A stretch of 64,000 nt of DNA. Origin: Paenibacillus glycanilyticus NBRC 16618. Lineage in GTDB: Bacteria > Bacillota > Bacilli > Paenibacillales > Paenibacillaceae. Position 1 is the stretch's first letter. Each line of letters starts with the position of its first letter. This document shows positions 1-7,737 of the stretch, piece by piece. The position numbers and the translations under genes were made by a program. The notes beneath the pieces are model-generated. The model did no database searches. It was not told the DNA's origin and saw only the letters and a list, made by a program, of their open reading frames with translations. Where the stretch lies: NCBI RefSeq assembly GCF_004000805.1, contig NZ_BILY01000018.1, positions 56,684-120,683 of the forward strand, in the 5' to 3' direction.

Positions 1-2
1 GG

Positions 3-134
3 TCGATATTCGGCGCCGCGGTACAATGGAGCAAATCTTGTGAAGATATAAGTGTGGACGAAATGACTCACCGCGTCGTAGCCGTGCTGACAGAAGGCGC
101 AGGCCGATTTGCGAATAATGATAAGAAATTGTAA
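3..134 (+). CDS. C-terminal end of a TetR-family regulator (partial)
   Basis: An open frame enters from the left edge and stops at 132-134, giving about 43 residues that begin SIFGAAVQWSKSC and end RFANNDKKL. The pattern of a small-residue helix (FGAAVQW) followed by a short amphipathic helix (VDEMTHRVVAVLTEG) resembles the last helices of the TetR ligand-binding domain. The HTH lies outside the window, so the family call is an inference from a short tail. What it regulates cannot be seen. Confidence 0.5.
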   Translation, partial: SIFGAAVQWSKSCEDISVDEMTHRVVAVLTEGAGRFANNDKKL

Positions 135-242
135 TCGCTAGAAAACTGCATGAATGTAATCAGCAGCGTTTTGGAATACTGCGCTTTCAATGAAAAGCGA
201 CTGCCGATCAGATTACATGAGCATCCATCAATACTTTTACAT

Positions 243-279
243 AAAAAAAGTAGCCGTTAAGTTAGCGACTACTTTTTTA
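243..279 (-). terminator. Hairpin terminator, A/T tracts on both sides
   Basis: An imperfect stem (AGTAGCCG against GCGACTACT) is flanked by a run of A on the left and T on the right, so it could end transcription in either direction. It lies about 55 bp beyond the stop of the minus-strand lipoprotein gene and about 110 bp after the TetR fragment. Confidence 0.6.
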
Positions 280-334
280 TGTTGCATTAAGCTATTGTCT
301 CCCGTTAACGTAATGTCAGAATCAAATAGTACAC

Positions 335-817
335 TTAATAAACATTGAGTCTGAAAGGTTTGGATTTAATTTCAAAATCAAATTCTTTACCATCTTTATT
401 AATTCTGAATTTTGCTTTTGAAATTACTTCATAGCTTCCTTTCTTTAATAAAAGCTCATTATATTTTGGGGAAACATGTTCACCTTCATCATAGCTATAT
501 AAGCCTTTTGGCTTCAAAGTGGTTACATAGCCGATAGAATCTACAAATCGCTCCTTTACATCTTGATGGACAAGCTTACCCTTCGTATCATAAACCTCAT
601 AAGTGAACATATCTGCTCCGTGCTCTAACTTCCAAGAACTATTTGAATTATTGCTTAAAGAACTACTAACATCAAAAACCTTATCGTCTTTTAAATCCTT
701 AGGTATATCTACTTTTATACAGAACATCTTGGCTTTTGGTACTGCCTTAGCGTCACTTTGACATCCAACAATTGTAATAAGCATAACTAACAAAACAAGT
801 AGAGCGGAATGTTTCAG
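335..817 (-). CDS. Hypothetical lipoprotein, probable CTG start
   Basis: A secreted lipoprotein of about 160 residues with no recognised domain. A ribosome site (AAGGAGGG) sits seven bases before a CTG at 815-817. Starting there gives the signal peptide MKHSALLVLLVMLITIVGC, with basic K-H, a hydrophobic core and a lipobox ending IVGC. Starting at the TTG at 793 would remove the positive N-terminus and leave the ribosome site too far away. The mature part is rich in Lys, Asp and Ser and looks like a beta-rich periplasmic-type fold (for example SSWKLEHGADMFTYEVYDTKGK), reminiscent of small proteins that carry an intracellular-proteinase-inhibitor-like fold, but this is not a firm call. It lies between two copies of a palindromic intergenic repeat. 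Confidence 0.75.
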   Translation of the reverse strand: MKHSALLVLLVMLITIVGCQSDAKAVPKAKMFCIKVDIPKDLKDDKVFDVSSSLSNNSNSSWKLEHGADMFTYEVYDTKGKLVHQDVKERFVDSIGYVTTLKPKGLYSYDEGEHVSPKYNELLLKKGSYEVISKAKFRINKDGKEFDFEIKSKPFRLNVY

Positions 818-919
818 AATACAACCCTCCTTCTTGTGGCTATAACATTTTAAATATAGAGACGCATATGGAAATATTTTGTTGCGTATTCGTAACTGCC
901 TTAGTTGAGAAACGCCAGC

Positions 920-941
920 AGCCGGTCATTATTGACCGGCT
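920..941. repeat. Hairpin next to palindromic repeat
   Basis: AGCCGGTCA and TGACCGGCT form a perfect 9-bp stem with a 4-base loop. No T tract follows on either strand. It is part of the composite intergenic element described in the findings (hairpin plus a palindrome ending CGTTAGCTTAAT at 956-984). Confidence 0.6.
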
Positions 942-1183
942 ACTGCGATGTTCTGATTGAGCTATCGTTCCCCGTTAGCTTAATCTCCAGTTAGCACGAA
1001 GAACAAACATACAAAAAAATGTTGGATAATATCTAATTTATGTACCTTCTATTCTAACTAAATATCTAACAGGGATGTTCTCTATGTCAAATAGAAAATA
1101 TCCCTGTTTTACCATTCTTTCTAGTGCATACGGAGAATGCGCCCAATAATAGGAGTAAAGAATCCCGTATAGATTTTTACCCT

Positions 1184-2188
1184 CTATGCAATCTGCATAA
1201 TAACAAGATGTGCAGAATCCGACCTGGTCCCTCCAGCTAATGGGGTAATTGTGAGTGCCGCAGCATTACCTGCAGGATTCCGAACTGTGATCACTGAATT
1301 AATGACCGTTGTTTGCACAAGCGCCATTCCTACGATTTGAGAAGTTCCAGTTGCACGCCCAACCACCGTATAAGCTAGGTCAGCGCCATTTAACGTTAAA
1401 AGCAATTGACCCGCTTCGTTTACGTTTACCTGAAACAAAACCTGATATGTGCCAATTGCCGCCAAGTTAAATGAGCTCGCATTTAAACGGGTAATTGCTG
1501 TCCCGCTAATTGGACCATCTTGCGGAAAACTAACGTCCGTATTAGGAGCCACAGTTGCTGCATTATCAGGAGGCATTAAGGCAAAGAAGTCCGCAAAGCC
1601 TAATACTCCACCTGTCGGCCCTACAGGTCCTGCTGGACCAGCTGGTCCAGTTGCTCCTGTTAGACCCGTCACTCCAGCTGCGCCAATAGCTCCTGCAAGC
1701 CCCGCCAATCCTTGGGGTCCAAGCGCGCCAATCGCTCCTGCAAGGCCTGCTGCTCCTTGGGGTCCAAGCGCTCCTGCAAGTCCTTCAGGTCCTAGTGAAC
1801 CGATCGCTCCTACAAGGCCTGCTACTCCTTGGGGTCCAAGTGCTCCTGCGAGTCCTTGGGGTCCAAGTGAGCCAATCGCTCCTGCAAGGCCTGCTGCTCC
1901 TTGGGGTCCAAGTGCTCCTGCTAATCCTTCAGGTCCAAGTGCGCCGATTGCTCCCACAAGTCCTGTTAATCCTTGGGGTCCAAGTGCTCCCGCAAGTCCT
2001 TGAGGTCCAGCCGTTACAATTGCTTCAGCAAGTTCACTTAATAATTGCTGTCCGTTAAGCGGGGGACACTTTATACAAATATGCTTTTTATGCGGATGAC
2101 GTTTCTTTTTCTTCCCTTTTGGATGGCATACAATAATGGGTTTCCTTTTGCACCGTTTTTTTGTATCGGGACAACTCAACCATGACAC
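1184..2188 (-). CDS. Collagen-like exosporium/surface protein (BclA type)
   Basis: A 334-residue protein in three parts. Residues 1-45 are basic and Cys/Lys/His-rich (PKGKKKKRHPHKKHICIKC). Residues about 60-190 are an unbroken collagen Gly-X-Y tract. The remaining 140 residues form a compact beta-rich domain (starting GVLGFADFFALMP, ending HLVIMQIA) like the trimerising C-terminal domain of BclA-type spore proteins. Few triplets are GPT; most are GPQ, GPE, GLA, GAL and GAI, so there are fewer Thr sites for O-glycosylation than in Bacillus BclA. The ribosome site AGGAGGTGTC directly precedes the ATG. The likely role is a filament of the spore exosporium or cell surface, inferred from the family. 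The repeats make long false frames on the other strand. Confidence 0.85.
   Translation of the reverse strand: MSWLSCPDTKKRCKRKPIIVCHPKGKKKKRHPHKKHICIKCPPLNGQQLLSELAEAIVTAGPQGLAGALGPQGLTGLVGAIGALGPEGLAGALGPQGAAGLAGAIGSLGPQGLAGALGPQGVAGLVGAIGSLGPEGLAGALGPQGAAGLAGAIGALGPQGLAGLAGAIGAAGVTGLTGATGPAGPAGPVGPTGGVLGFADFFALMPPDNAATVAPNTDVSFPQDGPISGTAITRLNASSFNLAAIGTYQVLFQVNVNEAGQLLLTLNGADLAYTVVGRATGTSQIVGMALVQTTVINSVITVRNPAGNAAALTITPLAGGTRSDSAHLVIMQIA
1640..2010 (-). repeat. 72-bp higher-order repeat in the collagen tract
   Basis: The Gly-X-Y tract is built from a unit of eight triplets (24 residues): GPQ GLA GAL GPQ G(L/A/V)(T/A) GL(V/A) GAI G(A/S)L. It recurs about four times with small changes, then decays into GAA GVT GLT GAT GPA. 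Such tracts change length easily by slippage. Confidence 0.75.
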
Positions 2189-2479
2189 CTCCTATAAAGA
2201 TTGTACAGTGTACGTGAGTTGTTTTTTTTCAGCATGGACTAATAGCTAACTATGGGCTAGACTAGAAACTATTTATAGAAAAATGGGTTAATGATAGGGA
2301 GGTTCATGTAACTATCCTGCCTCTATGGAGAATTGCTTTTCTCTTAAATACTCACGTTTTCTTAGATTTTGACCGAATTTAAGATTCAACAATCAACATT
2401 TCACTGGAACGAAGTTGTAGACAAAGAAATTTATGGGGCAATTAAAGTGCAAAAAGGCCTCCACTTAGACCACTCGCTT

Positions 2480-2726
2480 TAAAAAGTGGATGTTGTGGTA
2501 AAGTATGGTTGCACCTTTGGATCTCCACATGAGCTCATGGCGGCTACCCTCCCACATCTCGCAGAGTCTACGCTCCCACATTCCTTCATTCAACCTGTCC
2601 ATGAGGTGGAGGTCAGATATGCTGCCCGGCAGGATCTTCGTCCGTAGGTTTAGTGCCGTTCCGACTCATCCGTGCTTCTTGTTATCTATCGTCTTGGCTT
2701 AGGTCATGCTAGTTGGAAAAGTTCGT
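2480..2726 (-). ncRNA. Candidate bridge-RNA region of the IS110 element
   Basis: About 250 bp between the transposase stop and the probable element end has no supported gene. In IS110 relatives this noncoding end encodes the bridge RNA that specifies target and donor; in the IS1111 subgroup it lies 3' of the transposase, as here. Short stems are visible (for example TCCACTT with AAGTGGA around 2460-2490, followed on the minus strand by a T tract). No loops were assigned, so this is a placement by analogy. Confidence 0.4.
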
Positions 2727-4013
2727 TTAAGCTGCTTGCGTTAATTCTACACATCGAGGGATATCCTGCATCATTTTATCTTCACTGAACTCATGTCCCT
2801 TTTTCAATATGCCGAATAAGATGCGAATGAGTTTGTTGCATAACGCGATGAGTGACTGCATCTTCTTCAACGGGTTTTTAGCTCGTTTGGTGTAATACTC
2901 ATGCAACGCTCGGAAGGCTGCATTCTTAGCGACTAACGGCATTATTACCCGAAAAAGCAAGGCTCGAAGACGCTTCCGGCCTCTCTTGGTTATCCGGGTC
3001 TGTCCGGTATGTGTGCCGGATGAATTGGTTTTCAAATTCAATCCAGCGAGCTTCGTGATCTGCTTAGGATGACGGTACTTGCGAATGTCCCCCACCTCTG
3101 CGAGAAAGCCTGCAATGGTGTCCCTACCAATTCCTTTCATAGCCAACACTTGCTGTACGTGAGGGATCTGCAACAGCAACTCATCTAACTTTGCTCCTAA
3201 ATCTTCGAGTTTGTTTTGAAGCCATTCGTACTGAGTCAGCAGTAGCTTCAGCTCCATTTTAGCTAGCTCTGAGCCTTGTTGAATACCGACGGAACACATG
3301 GCTGCTTCCTTCAACTTCTTAATTCTACCCAGGCCTAGACCTCGCTTCGCAGCTTCTCTCAAGTGCTGCAGCAGCTCCTCATCGGAAATAGAAATCAGCT
3401 CATGCGGCAGTAAATTAAGACTTAACATTTGGACGGCGGACTTGCATTCCCAATCTTTGAAGACCGTTAGAAACTCAGGGAAATACCGATCTAGCCAATT
3501 ATGGACACGCGCTTGCACAACGCATAGATCAGTCGTCAGATGATCGCGAATTTTCATAGCTTCCCGCAATTCGGCATATACTCCCTGGGGAAGGCTAGGT
3601 ACGGCGTATCTTCCGTCTTTGACTAGCTGTGCAATAACTTTTGCATCCTTGATGTCATTCTTCGTTGGCGAGTTGTCGTCGAGTTCTTTGCTCTTCTTGA
3701 CGTGCAGTGGATTCACCACACCGTACATAATCTCTTTATTTCGTAGGAATTGAGCAAGGTTCAACCAATAATGACCGGTTGGTTCCATGCCTACAATAAC
3801 ATCTTGGAAGCCTCGTTCCTTTGAGATTTTATGGAACCAGCTAACAAACAACTTAAATCCTTCGTGGTTGTTTTCAAACGTGATCGGCTTCCCGAACTCA
3901 ACTCCGCGGTAGTCTTGTGCTCGAGCGACGTGTTTGAATTTAGCAATGTCTACACCGACAATTAAGGTAGTAGAAGTAATTTGATTAATGCGTTCATTTT
4001 GAGTAGAATTCAT
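2727..4013 (-). CDS. IS110-family transposase (DEDD, RuvC-like)
   Basis: A 428-residue recombinase, full length for the family. The N-terminal RuvC-like DEDD domain opens with LIVGVDIAKFKHVARAQ, where the Asp is the first catalytic acid; further acidic motifs include VGMEPTGHYW and NDIKDAKVIAQL. The C-terminal Transposase_20 domain contains IPHVQQVLAMKGIGRDT and the segment NSSGTHTGQTRITKRGRKR, which carries the Ser expected to attack DNA. It cuts and rejoins a circular intermediate with bridge-RNA guidance. The frame is intact, so the element may be active. Confidence 0.93.
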   Translation of the reverse strand: MNSTQNERINQITSTTLIVGVDIAKFKHVARAQDYRGVEFGKPITFENNHEGFKLFVSWFHKISKERGFQDVIVGMEPTGHYWLNLAQFLRNKEIMYGVVNPLHVKKSKELDDNSPTKNDIKDAKVIAQLVKDGRYAVPSLPQGVYAELREAMKIRDHLTTDLCVVQARVHNWLDRYFPEFLTVFKDWECKSAVQMLSLNLLPHELISISDEELLQHLREAAKRGLGLGRIKKLKEAAMCSVGIQQGSELAKMELKLLLTQYEWLQNKLEDLGAKLDELLLQIPHVQQVLAMKGIGRDTIAGFLAEVGDIRKYRHPKQITKLAGLNLKTNSSGTHTGQTRITKRGRKRLRALLFRVIMPLVAKNAAFRALHEYYTKRAKNPLKKMQSLIALCNKLIRILFGILKKGHEFSEDKMMQDIPRCVELTQAA

Positions 4014-4153
4014 CTTGTAGTCTCCTTGATTTGTATTGGGATCCGTTCGCTGGCCAGCATCTGGGACCCATATACATCATATCAGGGAGTCTTTTTGTTC
4101 CTCAAATCTCGTATTTCTTCATAATAGGAATAGCTGCCCGTTACTTTAATGAA

Positions 4154-4185
4154 AACGGCAGCTGACCATCATGTCAGCTGCCGTT
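4154..4185. repeat. Perfect 13-bp hairpin in intergenic repeat
   Basis: AACGGCAGCTGAC and GTCAGCTGCCGTT pair across a 6-base loop. The stem lies between two copies of the palindromic motif (4126-4152 and 4192-4218), just past the stop of the small membrane ORF on the minus strand, and may act as its terminator although no T tract follows. Confidence 0.6.
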
Positions 4186-4198
4186 GCGTTGTCTTGAA

Positions 4199-4432
4199 CT
4201 ATCGTTCCCCGCGTAAACGTTTCCTCCACCATAAAGTAAACGATATCATAAGAGCAATTAACCCGGATATTATAGCAGGGAATCGAATGCTGTAACTAAA
4301 CGGGTCAATAATTGCGAGATAAATGCTAACCAAACCTAAAGAGTTTAGAATCGTTTGCAAAGGTCCATCTCGCTTCCAAAAAACACTGAAGAAATAAATT
4401 TGAAATAAAACAAAAATTACATTCCCGAAAAT
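4199..4432 (-). CDS. Small two-helix membrane protein, non-ATG start or decayed
   Basis: Reading the minus strand from an ATT at 4430-4432 gives 77 residues ending KRLRGER. There are two or three hydrophobic segments (NVIFVLFQIYFFSVFW, LGLVSIYLAII, AIISGLIALMISFTLWW) and a basic tail. A ribosome site (AGAAGGAG) lies 10-12 bases upstream and an in-frame TAG stands just before the frame, so the coding start must be close to 4432 although no ATG, GTG or TTG is there. Either an ATT start is used or the start codon has mutated. The stop falls inside the palindromic repeat. No family was recognised. Confidence 0.45.
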   Translation of the reverse strand: MFGNVIFVLFQIYFFSVFWKRDGPLQTILNSLGLVSIYLAIIDPFSYSIRFPAIISGLIALMISFTLWWRKRLRGER

Positions 4433-4682
4433 GTTCCCCTACTCCTTCTAAGTAAAATCGACAATCGTGCCTTATAGTCAATATATCTTAGATTAGCATA
4501 ACTCAACACTTGTAAACATCGGATAATCATTCCATTAAACTGCCCGTTAGCTTAATGAAGTACTGACTGTCGACACTTTATCTTCTCAGCACAAATTGCT
4601 CACACAACCCTTAATAGGGTGCTTTTCTTGTCGTTATTCCAGTATAAAGAGATTTTCACGTTTATAAAAAACGACAAGAAAT

Positions 4683-4725
4683 GAAAAAGAACCTTGATTT
4701 ATCAAGGTTCTAAATCGGGATTATT
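4683..4725 (-). terminator. Hairpin terminator, left copy of a repeated pair
   Basis: GAACCTTGAT and ATCAAGGTTC form a 10-bp stem at 4689-4710, followed on the minus strand by TTTTTC. A near copy is at 11284-11325, where it ends the AraC operon. Here no minus-strand gene ends beside it, so it looks like an orphan copy. Confidence 0.7.
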
Positions 4726-4835
4726 ATGTCGTTGTACTAGCGATATCGATCATTGATTGTCGGATTGAGCTCGAATGGTATATTCTTGTATCAATGTGTA
4801 TGCTCGCAAGCGAGTTCATAAGGAGGCCTTGTCCA

Positions 4836-5537
4836 TTGAAAATAAAAGTGCTGATCGCGGACGATAATTCGTTTATCCGTGAAGGAATGAAGATTATCCT
4901 CACCACGTTCGACGAGTTCGAGGTTGTGGCCACCGTTGGAGACGGAGCGGAGGCAGTCGATTATTGCCGCTCGCACGAAGTGGATGTCGCCCTTCTCGAC
5001 GTGCGAATGCCGAATATGAACGGCGTCGAGGCAACCCGTCTCCTGACGGAACAGACGAATGCCAAGCCGCTTATCCTTACAACATTCGATGACGATGAAT
5101 ACATTCTCGAAGCGGTTAGGTCGGGCGCCAGAGGGTACCTCCTCAAGAATAACGATCCTGAGAAAATCCGGGACGCCATAAAGAGTGTTTACAATGATCA
5201 TCACGTTCTCCAGGACGCCGTTCTGAACAAGATCAAATCCAATCTGTTGACGGGCGCGCAAGCGAATCCTCCGGCAACCCGCGAAACAGATAACAATCAT
5301 GCTGCCGGCTCCGGTTCGGATCGGATTAACCGCAGCTTGTTCACGGAACGGGAGCTCGACATCATGGCGCAGATCGCTAAAGGGTTGTCTAACAAGGAAA
5401 TCTCAAAAAAGTTATTCATCTCCGAAGGCACGACAGCCAATTACATCACATCCATCCTGAACAAGACGGGTCTTGAACACAGGACGCAAATCGCGATCTA
5501 TTATTTGACGGGCGAAGTCAAGCCCTCGGAAGATTAA
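4836..5537 (+). CDS. NarL/FixJ-family response regulator
   Basis: A 233-residue DNA-binding response regulator. The start is the TTG at 4836, nine bases after AAGGAGG; longer frames starting upstream add residues before the receiver domain that do not fit it. The receiver domain (about 1-125) has the acidic pair IADDN, the phosphate acceptor in LLDVRMPNMNG and the conserved Lys in YLLKN. The LuxR-type HTH (about 165-230) reads LFTERELDIMAQIAKGLSNKEIS. Its partner kinase starts 11 bp downstream and an ABC exporter follows. The arrangement suggests a sensor of cell-envelope or antimicrobial stress that controls the exporter, by analogy with similar Bacillota modules. Confidence 0.93.
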   Translation: MKIKVLIADDNSFIREGMKIILTTFDEFEVVATVGDGAEAVDYCRSHEVDVALLDVRMPNMNGVEATRLLTEQTNAKPLILTTFDDDEYILEAVRSGARGYLLKNNDPEKIRDAIKSVYNDHHVLQDAVLNKIKSNLLTGAQANPPATRETDNNHAAGSGSDRINRSLFTERELDIMAQIAKGLSNKEISKKLFISEGTTANYITSILNKTGLEHRTQIAIYYLTGEVKPSED

Positions 5538-5548
5538 GGAGACGCAGC

Positions 5549-6664
5549 ATGGAATTTTGGATCATCGGCAACAAGGCCGTGTTGCTTGTCTACGTCATCT
5601 TCGTCTCGTATTCGGTCGTGCGTGGAGCATCTCCTTGGGAAATACTAGCCTACTTGTCCTACCTGTGCGTGAACATGGCCATTCCGATTCTGAGAAAGCA
5701 AAGACGGCTTCAATTGCTCGGATCGGCCCTTTCGGCCGTACTTGTCGTTGTGTTCGCCTTTCGTCTGAATACGGTTTTTATTCTGCTGCTGCCCGTCAAT
5801 CTTTATGAGATTGTACTGATGTCGGGAGGAAGGAACCGATTCGCCCTGCTGCTTGGACTTGTGCCGCTGTTTCTCATCCCGGAAGATGAGAGCCTGATTT
5901 ATCTTCTGGCAGCTTCCTTAAGCCTTCTTTTCTACTATAGCTTGCGGGTTCATACGGAGAAGCTCGAGAAGATCGGCGGGGAGAGAGAAACGCTTCGCCT
6001 CGATCTGCAGCATTTGAAGCAGTCCCTTAGTATAAATAAGGAGTATATTCGCCAATCCCAGTATACAAGTAAGCTGGAAGAGCGCAATCGGCTGTCGCAG
6101 CAGATACACGACGAAGTCGGCCATGCGATGGCGGGTGCCCTCATTCAGATGGAAGCTTCCAGGCGCCTGTTCGGTACGAATCCGGATAAGGCAGCCGAGC
6201 TTCTTGGGAACGCGATTACGATCTCCAAAGAAGGGCTGGAGCGGATCCGCCTTACGCTTAAAGACATGAAGCCCCGGTCGGAAGAGCTTGGCATCCACCG
6301 GCTTAGGCTGTTTGCGGACGAGTTGTCCGCCAATCACTCGGTGAACGCCACCGTCACGCATGAGGGAGATCTGGATTTGGTCACGCCACTTCAATGGAAG
6401 ATTATCCATGAGAACGCGACGGAGGCGGTGACGAATTCGCTGAAGTACGGAGAGGCCACCGCCATCGAATTCGAAATTCGCGTGCTGAACCGCATGATCC
6501 AGTCCGTCATCGCCGACAACGGCAAGGGTACTGAGAAAATTGTCAAAGGATTGGGCATCGTTGGCATGGAGGAGAGAGCCGCGTCCGCGGGAGGGACCGT
6601 CATTGTTGACGGCACAAAGGGCTTCCGCGTGACCACTCTCCTGCCCTTCCAGAAAGGCGGATGA
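5549..6664 (+). CDS. HisKA_3-type sensor histidine kinase
   Basis: A 371-residue membrane kinase. Residues about 8-132 contain five or six hydrophobic segments with short loops and no large extracellular domain, so it probably senses the membrane or a transporter. A short coiled region (about 135-175) leads to the HisKA_3 dimerisation motif LEERNRLSQQIHDEVGHAM with the phospho-accepting His near 187. The HATPase_c domain follows (NATEAVTNSLKYG, ADNGKG, GLGIVGMEERA). The ribosome site AAGGAGACGCAGC precedes the ATG. It is co-transcribed with the regulator at 4836 and faces the ABC genes downstream. Confidence 0.92.
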   Translation: MEFWIIGNKAVLLVYVIFVSYSVVRGASPWEILAYLSYLCVNMAIPILRKQRRLQLLGSALSAVLVVVFAFRLNTVFILLLPVNLYEIVLMSGGRNRFALLLGLVPLFLIPEDESLIYLLAASLSLLFYYSLRVHTEKLEKIGGERETLRLDLQHLKQSLSINKEYIRQSQYTSKLEERNRLSQQIHDEVGHAMAGALIQMEASRRLFGTNPDKAAELLGNAITISKEGLERIRLTLKDMKPRSEELGIHRLRLFADELSANHSVNATVTHEGDLDLVTPLQWKIIHENATEAVTNSLKYGEATAIEFEIRVLNRMIQSVIADNGKGTEKIVKGLGIVGMEERAASAGGTVIVDGTKGFRVTTLLPFQKGG

Positions 6665-6701
6665 AAGAACTCACGCTTCAACCATGAGATTTCTCATATA
6701 C

Positions 6702-6744
6702 AAAGGATGAACTTATGCACTGACATGAGGTCATCCTTTTTTAT
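6702..6744 (+). terminator. Terminator after the kinase gene
   Basis: AAAGGATGA and TCATCCTTT pair across a long loop and are followed by TTTTTA. It separates the two-component genes from the ABC genes, which then probably have their own promoter in the 40 bp before 6787. Confidence 0.6.
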
Positions 6745-6786
6745 TAAAATAAAGCCATAAACATTACCGAAAACGGAGTGATACGG

Positions 6787-7722
6787 ATGAACGTATTGGA
6801 AATCCGCAACTTGACCAAAACATTCGGCGACTTCATCGCCGTCGATAACATGAATCTCAGCGTTAACGAAGGTGAAATCTTCGGCTTCCTCGGAGCGAAC
6901 GGCGCAGGCAAGAGCACGACGATCAACATGATCTCCTCTCTGCTGCGGATCACGAAGGGCGAGATCAAGCTTCTCGGCAAAGACATCGTAAAGGATAACA
7001 AATTCACCAAAATGAACATCGGCATCGTACCGCAGGATCTCGCGATCTACGAAGAGATGACCGCCTACGAGAATGTTAGCTTCTTCGCCGGATTGTACGG
7101 TCTCCGCGGCGCACTGCTTAAGGAACGCACGGAGGAGGCGCTGGAGTTCGTCGGTCTCGGCGATAAGCGCAAGGCTCTGCCGAAGAGCTTCTCCGGAGGC
7201 ATGAAGCGGCGCCTCAACATCGCCTGCGCCATCGCTCACCACCCAAAGCTGATTATTATGGACGAACCAACGGTAGGTATCGATCCACAGTCGCGCAACT
7301 ACATTCTAAACTCAGTCAAAAAGCTGAATCAGATGGGCTGCTCGGTCATCTATACGAGTCACTATATGGAAGAGGTTGAAGAGATCTGTACCCGGATCGC
7401 GATCGTCGATCACGGAAAGATTATCGCTGAAGGCACGAAGGAGCAGCTCAAGTCGATCATCACCGATACGAAGGAAACTTGGATCGGCGTGAAGAACGCC
7501 GAGCGCCTTGATCTGAACGCACTGAAGCAAATCTCCGGCGTCAATTCCGTTCGGTTGGAGGAACAGACGGTCAAGATCGTATCAAAAGGCGAAATCAATA
7601 ATCTCAACGGGGTTATCCAACTGTTAATTCGAGATCAAGTCGAAATTAGTTCGGTCGAAGAGCAAGCCCCGAATCTGGAGACAGTGTTCCTGACCTTGAC
7701 CGGCCGGAACCTGAGAGACTAA
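6787..7722 (+). CDS. ABC exporter ATP-binding protein
   Basis: A 311-residue ATPase of the drug/antibiotic export type (CcmA/DrrA-like). It has Walker A GANGAGKST near residue 38, signature SGGMKRR, Walker B LIIMDEPT followed by the D-loop, and the switch His in YTSHYMEE. The C-terminal 90 residues are the usual regulatory tail of ABC-2 exporters. I chose the ATG at 6787, eight bases after GGAG, rather than the GTG at 6778, which overlaps that ribosome site. Two permease genes follow at gaps of 15 and 1 bp, making a three-gene unit likely to move a lipophilic compound or peptide across the membrane. Confidence 0.94.
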   Translation: MNVLEIRNLTKTFGDFIAVDNMNLSVNEGEIFGFLGANGAGKSTTINMISSLLRITKGEIKLLGKDIVKDNKFTKMNIGIVPQDLAIYEEMTAYENVSFFAGLYGLRGALLKERTEEALEFVGLGDKRKALPKSFSGGMKRRLNIACAIAHHPKLIIMDEPTVGIDPQSRNYILNSVKKLNQMGCSVIYTSHYMEEVEEICTRIAIVDHGKIIAEGTKEQLKSIITDTKETWIGVKNAERLDLNALKQISGVNSVRLEEQTVKIVSKGEINNLNGVIQLLIRDQVEISSVEEQAPNLETVFLTLTGRNLRD

Positions 7723-7737
7723 AGGAGGACGAAGAAC

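Larger units (their letters stand above)
2470..4090 (-). mobile_element. IS110-family insertion sequence (ends not resolved)
   Basis: A DEDD-type transposase (2727-4013) with a long noncoding stretch downstream of its stop (about 2480-2726) and a short one upstream. IS110 elements lack ordinary terminal inverted repeats and make no clear target duplication, so exact ends cannot be set from one copy. The placement of the long noncoding part after the transposase resembles the IS1111 subgroup. Confidence 0.6.

Noticed and set aside
1449..2058. Long Pro- or Leu-rich frames on the plus strand
   Set aside because: They are antisense readings of the collagen repeat and owe their length to it; no ribosome site supports them.
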